DNA from: Streptomyces sp. XY006
GTDB taxonomy: Bacteria > Actinomycetota > Actinomycetes > Streptomycetales > Streptomycetaceae
Assembly (NCBI RefSeq): GCF_002237655.1
Contig: NZ_NOKT01000022.1
Coordinates: 62,001-126,000 of the forward strand
Length of the DNA stretch: 64,000 nucleotides
Direction of reading: 5' to 3'
Each line of letters begins with the position of its first letter. Position 1 is the stretch's first letter. The notes under the pieces are model-generated. The model searched no databases, was not told where the DNA came from, and saw only the letters and a list, made by a program, of their open reading frames with translations. A program made the position numbers and the translations under genes. Shown in pieces: positions 52,971 to 60,624 of this stretch.

Positions 52971-53985
52971 GGGGTGCGTCCAGGTGCTGAACCACAAATT
53001 GAGCGTGTTGACTCTGCGTTGGGTCATACACGATTTCCCCATTGCTTCTAGCACGTACAACGATCGTGCCAGCGCATGACTCTCCCTTAGCCTTACCGGC
53101 CGACGGCCAAGTGAGTGAGAGGTGAGACGCAGTTCCACTGACTGCGTCACGAGAGTGACAGTGCTTACTCACTTGCGTACACGCAATATGCGCCGAAGGG
53201 ACGGCATCTCGAACGCCGGCAAGTACCTCAGGCAGCGGGTTCTTATACTTGTGCCGCCCGAGAGAAAAGACAACCAATTGAGGCTGGACTTGCTCACACA
53301 CACGCCTCGCAAATGCCCTGTCATCCCCGCCCTTGGCTGATCCTCCATGGTGGGGGAAAACCAGGACTGGTGCCCGCAGATCGACACCTCGACCAATAAT
53401 GGCTTCGAAACCCTTATCGTCGATGTCTGCGGCAAGCAGTACAGCTGGGGCACCCGCGAGACTTACACGTAACACGGCAGACATCCGGTTACTTGACACT
53501 TCTCCCAGCTTATGGCTTCTGGCGGCCTGGCCGATCCCCGCGAGGCGCATATCAGGGTGCAGCACCTCGATACCTACGCGCTCAAAGTTGAGATCCTCGC
53601 GAGCTCCCACATTCAAGTTGCTCCGGTAGCGAGTCTTACGCTGGTCCTCGCGTAACGCGGCCTGCTCGACTAAGTCGAGATAAGTCGCCGTGTCTTGGAT
53701 GGCGCTCGGGTTGCACCAGAAATTGGCGATAGCTACGTCAGGATCCGCCAACAAACGCGCGGCGCCGCCGATGTGATCCTCATCAGGGTGGGACAAAAGA
53801 AGGTGCTCAATGTGATGACACTTATTGTCCACGAGCGCATTGATGACGGGCTTACCGCGAGGTATGTCCACGATCGCACTCTTGAGCCCGTCCCGAATAA
53901 CGGCACAATTTCCGTGACCAACGTCAACGATAATCACTTCAAGCGGCCTTGCAGTCCCGCCTGCAGTCGTGCCCGTGCTTACCAT
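52948..53985 (-). CDS. ComEC-like metallo-beta-lactamase-fold hydrolase, cargo system (345 aa)
   Basis: This is a soluble MBL-fold protein. Motifs are DVGHGNCAVI (residues 21-30), the metal site SHPDEDHIGG with H66, D68, D70 and H71, AADID near 188, PHHGGS at 211-216, and SLGRHKYKNPLPEVL near 241-255. The last resembles the C-terminal motif of the ComEC/Rec2 nuclease-like domain. It has no transmembrane region or signal peptide, unlike ComEC. A nuclease or phosphodiesterase effector is the likely role. Its ATG lies inside the receiver-like gene (7-base overlap), so the two are coupled. Confidence 0.82.
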   Translation of the reverse strand: MVSTGTTAGGTARPLEVIIVDVGHGNCAVIRDGLKSAIVDIPRGKPVINALVDNKCHHIEHLLLSHPDEDHIGGAARLLADPDVAIANFWCNPSAIQDTATYLDLVEQAALREDQRKTRYRSNLNVGAREDLNFERVGIEVLHPDMRLAGIGQAARSHKLGEVSSNRMSAVLRVSLAGAPAVLLAADIDDKGFEAIIGRGVDLRAPVLVFPHHGGSAKGGDDRAFARRVCEQVQPQLVVFSLGRHKYKNPLPEVLAGVRDAVPSAHIACTQVSKHCHSRDAVSGTASHLSLTWPSAGKAKGESCAGTIVVRARSNGEIVYDPTQSQHAQFVVQHLDAPRCLNLVV

Positions 53986-54683
53986 CCTGCGGGTACCCCC
54001 GGCCCCATCCTGAAATCGCGAAAATACAACTCGCCCGCCGTAGGAGCATAGATATTGACGTCAGCGCTGAGACGTTTACCAATGAGCTCTTTAATCGGCG
54101 TATTCAACGACTCTACGATCATCGACGCTGGAACATCGACAGTAGTACGCGGCTGCCAGGCCGTTACAACACACTCCGCGACCACCCCCTCTGGTCCATA
54201 GCGGCAGTCTTGCACCCGGACGATCACGCGGTACGGCTTCCGGGCTTCGGTGTACACGCCTCGGCACTCATCCTCAGCGAGACTCAGTGCTCGCGCGAGA
54301 CGATCGGGGTCGCTGTCTGACCCTCTACTGAGGAGCATTGGAATCTCCGACCGCCAGCGGCGAATGGTCGAATTTTCGTCACTATTGGCATAGCTAGTAA
54401 GCAGTACCGCCGGAATCTTCCGCCGATTGCTTTTCGCCACCACTTCAGCACCGAAGTACGATACTGCACTTCCTCGCCCAAGACGGTGATCGCAAATTAC
54501 TGCGGCCGCCTTACCCTCGATCTCGGCGAACAATTCATCCAACGATGCCGGGATGCGGGAAATAGGTACCGGCGTGAAGTCGGCCTCCTCCACTATCCAT
54601 CCTGTCGTTCGCCTATTGACCTCTTCATCCTCAATGATCGCGATCGGATCGCCAGGACCGAGTGGACGATCCAGCACGTTCAC
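53979..54683 (-). CDS. Receiver-like domain protein with unknown C-terminal domain, cargo system (234 aa)
   Basis: Residues ~12-125 look like a CheY-type receiver: hydrophobic strand and acidic pocket IAIIEDEE (E18, D19, E20), phospho-acceptor-like D65 in AVICDHRLG, and T96 in AVLLTSYAN. The conserved lysine of the fifth strand is missing (IPMLLSRG). Residues ~150-234 form a separate beta-rich part (YRVIVRVQDCRY, DVNIYAPTAGEL) that I do not recognise. GTG 54683 has TAGGAG 9 bases upstream. It lies between the sensor ATPase and the MBL gene and could pass the signal between them. Confidence 0.75.
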   Translation of the reverse strand: MNVLDRPLGPGDPIAIIEDEEVNRRTTGWIVEEADFTPVPISRIPASLDELFAEIEGKAAAVICDHRLGRGSAVSYFGAEVVAKSNRRKIPAVLLTSYANSDENSTIRRWRSEIPMLLSRGSDSDPDRLARALSLAEDECRGVYTEARKPYRVIVRVQDCRYGPEGVVAECVVTAWQPRTTVDVPASMIVESLNTPIKELIGKRLSADVNIYAPTAGELYFRDFRMGPGVPAGW

Positions 54684-54732
54684 TATCGTGTTCTCCTAGC
54701 ATTCTGCTTTACAGATGGCATTGACTGCACGT

Positions 54733-56832
54733 TCACGAGAGAGTCGTGGCGCGCGGTAGTTCAATATTGAACTCCGCACCGCCAATTTCTCCGACCGGTT
54801 TAGCGAAAACCTCGCCTTTCAGGTCCCTTGTAGCGTCCCTGACGATCGTGAGCCCGAGGCCCGTTCCATCTTCGCGAGTCGTCGCACCCGGCAACCAGAT
54901 GTCATCCAAGGCCAACTTTGATGTATCGATGCCCGGACCATTGTCCATGACCGTCACGAAGACTGAGTCGGCATTGAGGTCGGTCTTTATGACGATCATC
55001 CGCTGCGACGTGCCGTCGGTCTGCGGCTGAGTGAATGCATAAGTCGCGTTAGCGAGGAGATTAGCCAACATGGCTTCAATCGCAGAGACAGTCGCTTTTA
55101 CAGGTGCCCCATTATCTGCCAGCTGCATCTCTACTTCGATGTTCGCGCCCTCCAGGTGCGGGCCGAAGAGCGCAACAATATCTGCAGCGACTTCGTTGAC
55201 ATCGACAACCCTCGCCCGACGCTTCCTCCGGTGCAACAGTCGCAACGGAATGTCCGCGTAGGTCCGAAGTGAGTCAGCAGCCCTACGCACAGTTTCGACC
55301 GGCTCCGACAACTGGTCGGTGTATTGGTCCTTGAGGAGGCGTGCCGCTCGTCGTGCGATTAGGCCAGAAGCTTGGTCAATCAAATCGACGGGCTGCTTGG
55401 TTTCGTGTGCGAAAACTGCCGTTGTAGTTCCAACAGTACTGAGGGTCCGGTACAAAAGAAGGTCATCTTCGACAGCTCTGACCTTCTCGTCGAACGCAGA
55501 CCTCAGGTAGTTCGTGGCCTCCAGGACCTCCCGACGTTGCTGCGGCGGCAGCCTGTTAACCGTGTCCTGAAGCTTGCTCAGCGCGTTCTCGACCTTATCG
55601 CCCGCCTGCTGCTGCTTCTTTCCCTTTTCCCGCTCGCGGCGACGCAACAGCTCCTTGGCTGCCCAGTCCAGAACATTACGGCCGAAACGCGCCAGCTCTA
55701 CAAACTCGGGTGTTTCGAGGAAACCGGTCCGGTCAGTCTTGGGAGTGAGCCGCTGCTCCTCGTCTATTACGCTGACTCGCCCTACCGCGGTGTTTGTTCC
55801 CGGACGCAACTCAGGACTGCGAACTCTGCGCAAGTTCATGTCAAGCCAGTCGTGCCCCTCGTCCCCGTAAGGGTGCACACGCAGATTCCGGTGATATAGG
55901 TGAACGCCGCCGACTGACCTCAGCCAGTTTCTAACTTCGGAGACCTTGTGCTTCGACCCTCGGATGGTGAACGCATTGGCGCTCAGGTTGTATGACCAGA
56001 GCTCGAAGTGTGCTGCTGGCGTGAAGTACGCAATTGGGGAGTCGCCTCGCTCTGACCCTGCGGAGCTCACTTCGCTGTGACCTCCGCTTGCGATTTCTTC
56101 ACCTCGCCAGTCATATAGCTTGGCTGAGGCTCGCCCAGTGTCGTTCAACTCGGCGACAATGCGATATTCGGCTTCCTCAAAGAAGGACTGGTGAACGATG
56201 CTCGCAAGTTTTTGAAACTCAGGAGCATTCAAATCGACTCGAAAGTCAGCTGGCCCGGGAAAGGGTCCCGTCAGTAGGACCAGCGCACGCGCGAGACGCT
56301 CAACATCCCTTGGTTTAAATGCCGTCGACAGTTCGTCGATTTCGATCTTTGTCCCCGGCCCCGCTTCGGTCGGCGCGGTTGTGATGCTGAGCTGAACGTC
56401 TTCGACTGCTGAAACTGCGTCGAAGCTGCGCCAGTCGATATGCAGGACGTGCTGTACCCCGGGAGTCTCACGTGGGCGAGTGGTGAGCGTGACGTAACGG
56501 CCGAGTCGCAGTGCTGCTAGTCTTCCGAGGCCCTTTTCGCCAACCTTCCGGCGACCCTTCCTGGTGAGCGTGGACTCAGCTTTCGATGATTTCCCAAGAA
56601 GCAGCCAGCCCCGGATGATGTCTTCTTCCGTCATACCATCGCCGGTGTCGGTTACGACGATTCGACCACCACGGGTCTCAACGGATTCCATCTCAACGGA
56701 GCAAGTCGGAGCATCTGCATCGTACGCATTTCGCACGAGTTCAATGACTCCCAGATCTGGGTGAGGGACAAGCTCCTCCCCTAATCGACGCAAAATCTCC
56801 GGGGAGAACCTGAGGTTGGCCATCGCTGTCAC
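54733..56832 (-). CDS. Protein with two GHKL ATPase domains, MORC/HSP90-like plus histidine-kinase-like (699 aa)
   Basis: The N-terminal ATPase is HSP90/MORC-like: E31 and N35 in ELVRNAYDAD, TDTGDGM at 61-67 and GEKGLGRLAAL at 98-108. A middle region and a charged coiled coil (RRREREKGKKQQQ, ~397-410) lead to a histidine-kinase-like half: candidate phospho-acceptor H476 in VFAHETKQP, N-box N595 in NLLANATYAF, DNGPGI at 630-635 and GTGLGLTIVR at 656-665. No membrane segment is present. It is probably an intracellular sensor kinase for the receiver-like protein encoded 49 bases downstream. GTG 56832 follows GAGGA; ATG 56823 is possible. Confidence 0.85.
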   Translation of the reverse strand: MTAMANLRFSPEILRRLGEELVPHPDLGVIELVRNAYDADAPTCSVEMESVETRGGRIVVTDTGDGMTEEDIIRGWLLLGKSSKAESTLTRKGRRKVGEKGLGRLAALRLGRYVTLTTRPRETPGVQHVLHIDWRSFDAVSAVEDVQLSITTAPTEAGPGTKIEIDELSTAFKPRDVERLARALVLLTGPFPGPADFRVDLNAPEFQKLASIVHQSFFEEAEYRIVAELNDTGRASAKLYDWRGEEIASGGHSEVSSAGSERGDSPIAYFTPAAHFELWSYNLSANAFTIRGSKHKVSEVRNWLRSVGGVHLYHRNLRVHPYGDEGHDWLDMNLRRVRSPELRPGTNTAVGRVSVIDEEQRLTPKTDRTGFLETPEFVELARFGRNVLDWAAKELLRRREREKGKKQQQAGDKVENALSKLQDTVNRLPPQQRREVLEATNYLRSAFDEKVRAVEDDLLLYRTLSTVGTTTAVFAHETKQPVDLIDQASGLIARRAARLLKDQYTDQLSEPVETVRRAADSLRTYADIPLRLLHRRKRRARVVDVNEVAADIVALFGPHLEGANIEVEMQLADNGAPVKATVSAIEAMLANLLANATYAFTQPQTDGTSQRMIVIKTDLNADSVFVTVMDNGPGIDTSKLALDDIWLPGATTREDGTGLGLTIVRDATRDLKGEVFAKPVGEIGGAEFNIELPRATTLS

Positions 56833-56941
56833 GCAACATCCTCACCACGCGCCGACATGTCCCATCCCGGAAGATGGTAGCGGAGATAGTACCCTTGCCA
56901 CCTTCCGTTCAACAGGGGTTGTCGAGTATAGGAGTTGGAAC

Positions 56942-58255
56942 GTGGACAGCGTGCCAGGCAGTGTGCCGTACCTAGAGCACACAGCCCACATCGACGGGGT
57001 GCTCGACAGCCTGCAGAGCCAGGGGGAAGCCGCCCGCCCGCAGGTCGACCGGCTACTTGACGGGCACTCGGCGGCCGAGCTCAGGCGGCTCGTACCCCTC
57101 AGCTATAGGCGGCAAGTAGGGGCCTTCTTCACTCCAAGTAACCTCAGGGCCAAGGTTGCTGAGGTCCTGGCAGCCACCCCGGCTGAGTCATACCTCGACC
57201 CAACGTGCGGTGCCGGCGACCTCTTGCTGGCGGCGACGGAAGTGATGCCCATCAGTGCCACGGTTCCGGAGACCCTGGCGAACTGGGGCGAAAACCTCCA
57301 TGGTTGGGATCTTCATGAGGAATTCATCCAAACCGCTCGGCGCAGGATTGCACTGTCCGCCTTGAAGCGCCATTACGAGATGTCCGGTCAGTTCGACCAA
57401 TCCACCAACCTGCTAGAACACCTTAAAGGCATTCAGCAGGCTGACGCTCGCACCCAAGAAGCAAAGCCTGTGGATGCAGTGGTATTAAACCCGCCATTCA
57501 CTCGGGCACCGGCGTCTAGGGGCTGCAAGTGGGCCCAGGGAAAAACTTCAAATGCGGCGATCTTCTTCCTGGACGCCCTGCAGCATGTCAGAAGAGGTGG
57601 CTATATAACTGCCATTTTGCCGGACTCTTTGCGCAGCGGATCAAATTTCAACAAGTGGCGCGCCACCGTTGAGTGCCATACGGACGTTACTCATGTCGAG
57701 CGGCTCGGGGTTTTTGACGATCATACCGACATTGACGTCTTCCTTCTTGTGGCTAAGGTTCGAACAACTGGACCTAGCCGGCAGTCCGTGCCGTGGTGGA
57801 GTAAGCCTCCGGAGGGCAGGACGGTTGGGGATCTCTTCGAGGTGCGCGTGGGAACGGTGGTCGACAATCGTGACCCTCACGAAGGTGAGAGTCGGCCATT
57901 CCTAGTGGCCCGCGACCTGCCGGCCTCAGGCCGCGCGGAGATTCCTTCCCGACGGCGACTCTTCAGTGGGCGTCTATTCGAACCTCCTTTTGTCGCAATT
58001 CGAAGGACTTCGCGTCCTACTGAAGGATCTGCTTCCCGGGCGGCAGGCGTACTCGTAACAGGAGATCAGGAGGTGGCCGTTGACAACCACCTACTAGTCG
58101 CGAAACCTCTCAAGGGTGGCGTCAAGGAGTGCAACGCACTAGTTAAAATGCTCGCTGATTCGTCCACGAATGAGTTGCTAGACGACCGGATTAGTTGCCG
58201 TCATCTAACCGTATCCGCCATCAAGCAACTTCCTTGGAGTGAGCGCGCCAGCTAG
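56942..58255 (+). CDS. N6-adenine DNA methyltransferase, cargo system (437 aa)
   Basis: The SAM-binding motif LDPTCGAGDLLLAA is at residues 85-98 and the catalytic NPPF at 183-186, in the order of gamma-type N6-adenine methyltransferases of type I/IIG systems. FFTPSNLRAKVAEVL before it is the usual entry. The C-terminal part (VGDLFEVRVGTVVDNRDP onward) resembles a target-recognition domain. No nuclease domain or hsdR/hsdS partner is adjacent. Codon 182 is TTA, so translation needs the bldA tRNA in Streptomyces. GTG 56942 has TAGGAG 7 bases upstream. It is divergent from the dual-ATPase gene across 109 bases. Confidence 0.88.
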   Translation: MDSVPGSVPYLEHTAHIDGVLDSLQSQGEAARPQVDRLLDGHSAAELRRLVPLSYRRQVGAFFTPSNLRAKVAEVLAATPAESYLDPTCGAGDLLLAATEVMPISATVPETLANWGENLHGWDLHEEFIQTARRRIALSALKRHYEMSGQFDQSTNLLEHLKGIQQADARTQEAKPVDAVVLNPPFTRAPASRGCKWAQGKTSNAAIFFLDALQHVRRGGYITAILPDSLRSGSNFNKWRATVECHTDVTHVERLGVFDDHTDIDVFLLVAKVRTTGPSRQSVPWWSKPPEGRTVGDLFEVRVGTVVDNRDPHEGESRPFLVARDLPASGRAEIPSRRRLFSGRLFEPPFVAIRRTSRPTEGSASRAAGVLVTGDQEVAVDNHLLVAKPLKGGVKECNALVKMLADSSTNELLDDRISCRHLTVSAIKQLPWSERAS

Positions 58256-58919
58256 CCCCCTGGCTTAGGGTTGCCTCTTAGATGCGTTGTGACACGCATG
58301 TCCCTCACTCTTCGCTACGTCGGGCTGCCGCGGCGACTATGACAGGGCATCTCACCGCCCCAGTCATCCGATGGCCGGGATTCAGCGACCTGTGCAGTGA
58401 GGTAGGAGGCAGGAGCTGACCTGCTGCGTTCCGTCCAGAATAGCGCGGGAAGAAGCCCGGGAGGATAATGAGCATTTCAACGATCCGTTGCCTTGCACAT
58501 TGGGAGGCGATCAAGGCCATGAACTCCCAGAGAGACATAGTAGTTGTCGAGTTCGGCGAGACTGAGACGCTGGACGATAGGCATCTGCTCCTCGCTCATG
58601 GTCGTCCAGAGCACGGCGACGTCGGCTGGTGGCTCTTCTGGCGTCAGGGAGGCGATGAGAAGCGTAGCCACTGTTTTCCCGGGATTCCTCCTGACGATCG
58701 CTCCCAGGCCATGCTGCACGCACGCAACTACGCACTAGAGAACCAACTGCTGTAGCGCTTCCGCCAGGTCCGCAAGCGACTGAGGCCACCTCCTGCTTCG
58801 GAGGCGCATGACGCATTCGACGAGCCTGGTTGGTACGCCTCGTGGACTATCCGTGGACGGCGACCCGTCAGCCTTAGGCGCCTAGGCTCCGGACCAGGGG
58901 TTTCTTGGGGGACGCAATG
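58256..58919. other. 664-base right end of the element without a secure gene
   Basis: The stretch between the methyltransferase and attR holds only short competing open frames on both strands (see the low-confidence entry at 58468). No inverted repeat, second integrase or clt-like repeat array is evident. Confidence 0.5.
58468..58755 (+). CDS. Possible small protein near attR (95 aa)
   Basis: The frame from ATG 58468 has GGGAGG just upstream and reads MSISTIRCLAHWEAIKAMNS, ending LENQLL. It has no recognised domain. A minus-strand frame over the same bases (58477-58719) has comparable codon use, so which strand is coding, if either, is open. Confidence 0.3.
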   Translation: MSISTIRCLAHWEAIKAMNSQRDIVVVEFGETETLDDRHLLLAHGRPEHGDVGWWLFWRQGGDEKRSHCFPGIPPDDRSQAMLHARNYALENQLL

Positions 58920-59031
58920 GGCCTCCGGAGCCGTGTGCGCAGGTTCGAATCCTGCCGGGGGCACCTTGCATGAGGTGCCCAAAGACCCCGTCATCAGCGC
59001 TTTCGCTGAGACGGGGTCTTCGCGTATGTGC
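58920..59031 (+). repeat. Right attachment repeat (attR side) with the original tRNA 3' end
   Basis: The first 45 bases equal 43465-43509, and the following 67 match 43510-43576 except at three sites. The 5' part of the tRNA is missing, so this copy is not a functional tRNA. It is the displaced chromosomal 3' end with its terminator. Confidence 0.95.
58982..59020 (+). terminator. Displaced chromosomal tRNA terminator
   Basis: AAGACCCCGTC pairs perfectly (11 bp) with GACGGGGTCTT, with CAGCG/CGCTG inside and loop CTTT. It is slightly stronger than the copy now serving the tRNA at 43527. Confidence 0.85.
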
Positions 59032-59471
59032 CGCCCGGGTCACCGTCCCCGTGCCTACTGGGCTGGGCTGGTTCTGGATCCGAGCCGCTCGACAGTGGCT
59101 GATGACGGCCAACGACGATTCCCGACGCACGAGTCCATCGCCCCTGACCAGCAAAAGCCCAACTCACCGAGGTTGCCAGCAAGACCCAGGACAGGCCTTC
59201 AGCTGGCGCGTGCTTTGTCTCTCCCTCGGCGTCCATCGGGGTGCGTCACCAAGCTGAAAGACGGTCTGTCCGACGGTGGTTGCTCCGAAAGCCGCGGCCG
59301 CCCGAGCCACGCCGGGCGACCGCCGGGGAAGTTTGCCGCCTGGGCAGCAACGTCGGCCGTCGGCGTTCGCCGGTCACCGGATGTGCTGCCGAGGGGCAGT
59401 GCCGGTCCGTGTCGAGTACGCGCTCGTGACCGGGCAGTGCCTGTCCCACTGCCCGGTCGTGAGGCGGTGCC
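59032..59471. other. 440-base intergenic region beyond attR
   Basis: Open frames here are short, overlap on both strands and resemble nothing known. The only clear element is the hairpin at 59428-59458. This is chromosomal spacer between the insertion site and the lipase gene. Confidence 0.5.
59428..59458 (-). terminator. Terminator of the lipase gene
   Basis: A perfect 12-bp stem (59428-59439 with 59447-59458, GACCGGGCAGTG and complement) with a 7-base loop lies 13 bases beyond the lipase stop. Confidence 0.85.
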
Positions 59472-60152
59472 TCAGCTGTTGACGAAGTCGCGCACCTGGC
59501 CGTAGACCGTCGGATCCGAGCCGATGGCGTTGTGACCTAGACAGGCGGTCCGGGTGTTCACAGCACCGCTCAGGGGGACGCTGCTGCCCGGGTTGATGAC
59601 GGTGTCGCAGGGCGACCACCAGGTGCCGTAACGCGGGGTGCCCGGGGTCTCGTCGCCGGAGTTCAGCGAGGTGAGGAAGGCGGACCCGATGCGCATCTCG
59701 AAGCAGGAGGTGTAGCCGCATCCGTTGGCCCAGTCGGTGCCGTGGTTGGGGCCGGCCAGCGAGACCCAGGCGTCGATCTTTCCGCTGCCTCCCAGGTTCT
59801 TGGCGTAGTACCGGCTGGACAGGCCGCCCATGGAATGGCTGACGATGTCGACCTTGGATGCGCCGGTGGCCGCGAGCAGGCGATCCACCTCGACGGCCAG
59901 CTGCTGGGCGGTGGCGGCGTTGGACTGCCGCCAGTCGTAGCTCCATTGGTCCAGGTGGGACGACGGCCAGCCGTCGGTTCGGAAGGCGTCGGCCATGGTG
60001 TTCCAGTAGGAGCCGGACGAGCTGTATCCGTGGACGAACAGGACAGGGTGGCTGGACGGGCCGAAAGTCGATGGATCGGCGGCGTGGACCGGAGCGGCGG
60101 ACGTGAACGCAAGCAGAGTGCTTACGACAGCGGAAAGCACGTACTTCTTCAA
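59472..60152 (-). CDS. Secreted lipase/esterase, alpha/beta hydrolase (226 aa)
   Basis: A signal peptide (KKYVLSAVVSTLLAFTSAAPVHA) precedes an alpha/beta-hydrolase fold. The oxyanion region is PVLFVHGYSSSGSYW, the nucleophile elbow VSHSMGGLSSRYY, and the catalytic histidine is probably in CLGHNAIGSD near the C-terminus. Paired cysteines (CGYTSC, C...C) suggest disulfides. It resembles the small Streptomyces/Bacillus lipase class. TTG 60152 is chosen because AGAGG stands 6 bases upstream and the signal peptide begins there; longer in-frame starts add a basic non-homologous leader. Confidence 0.87.
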   Translation of the reverse strand: MKKYVLSAVVSTLLAFTSAAPVHAADPSTFGPSSHPVLFVHGYSSSGSYWNTMADAFRTDGWPSSHLDQWSYDWRQSNAATAQQLAVEVDRLLAATGASKVDIVSHSMGGLSSRYYAKNLGGSGKIDAWVSLAGPNHGTDWANGCGYTSCFEMRIGSAFLTSLNSGDETPGTPRYGTWWSPCDTVINPGSSVPLSGAVNTRTACLGHNAIGSDPTVYGQVRDFVNS

Positions 60153-60624
60153 CGCGTACCTCTGGTGATCGGCGGCTCTGTGGGGGGAGGCCGGGAGGAG
60201 GTTACTGCCCAGTAGGCCAGCGGAGTCAATAACCGCGCAGATACCGACACAGGGCCGATCACCTGCAGTTTCGCTCCACGTCGTAGCGTTTATGAGCCGC
60301 GCGACTGTCGCTGCCCGGCCCTCGCGCCTCCGGCCGTGCATGACGCAGCCTGCCGGGCCGTGGATCCACCGCCCGGCCTTCCTGGGCGCAGGTTCGGTCC
60401 TGCCGGGCGGCCCGCTGAGGACCGGCCCTCCTGAGTCGCGCGGGCAGTGCGGCGCGGAAGAGGTACGGGTGGGAGCGGCAGAAAATCGTCGGGACCTCGG
60501 GGCACTGCGATGCCCGGCCGAGTGGCCGCGGTTTGTCACTTTCGCCCCTTGTGCACCGTTGTTCTACCGTGGAGGGGAACGGAAACACGCTGTTCGCCCC
60601 CTCACCCCCATCGAGGTGACGGTC
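60153..60624. other. 472-base divergent promoter region
   Basis: It lies between the lipase and Asp23/Gls24 gene starts. No gene is supported. A dyad at 60352-60377 (GCCGGGC-C-GTG-GATC-CAC-C-GCCCGGC) could be a regulatory palindrome or a hairpin. Confidence 0.45.

Larger units (their letters stand above)
43465..58964. mobile_element. 15.5-kb actinomycete integrative and conjugative element (pSAM2-type AICE)
   Basis: It is bounded by 45-bp direct repeats in tRNA-Arg(CCG). Backbone order from attL is int, xis, rep, spd genes, FtsK-like tra, SCO3933-family gene, korSA-type repressor and Pif-like Nudix gene, as in pSAM2-class elements. These transfer double-stranded DNA with one FtsK-like protein. 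After three small plus-strand genes comes an AT-richer cargo of four genes ending near attR. Every module needed for excision, replication and transfer is present, so it may still be mobile. An AICE in the same tRNA-Arg region is recalled from S. coelicolor (near SCO5349). Confidence 0.93.

Noticed and set aside
52748..52990. Plus-strand 80-codon open frame
   Set aside because: It lies inside the long inverted repeat, overlaps the MBL gene end and has no protein-like features.
58920..58964. Second tRNA gene at the right end
   Set aside because: Only the 3' portion from inside the anticodon stem is present, and no acceptor 5' strand or D arm precedes it. It is the attR fragment.
43465..58964. 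Prophage
   Set aside because: There are no capsid, tail, terminase or lysis genes. The backbone is that of a conjugative AICE.
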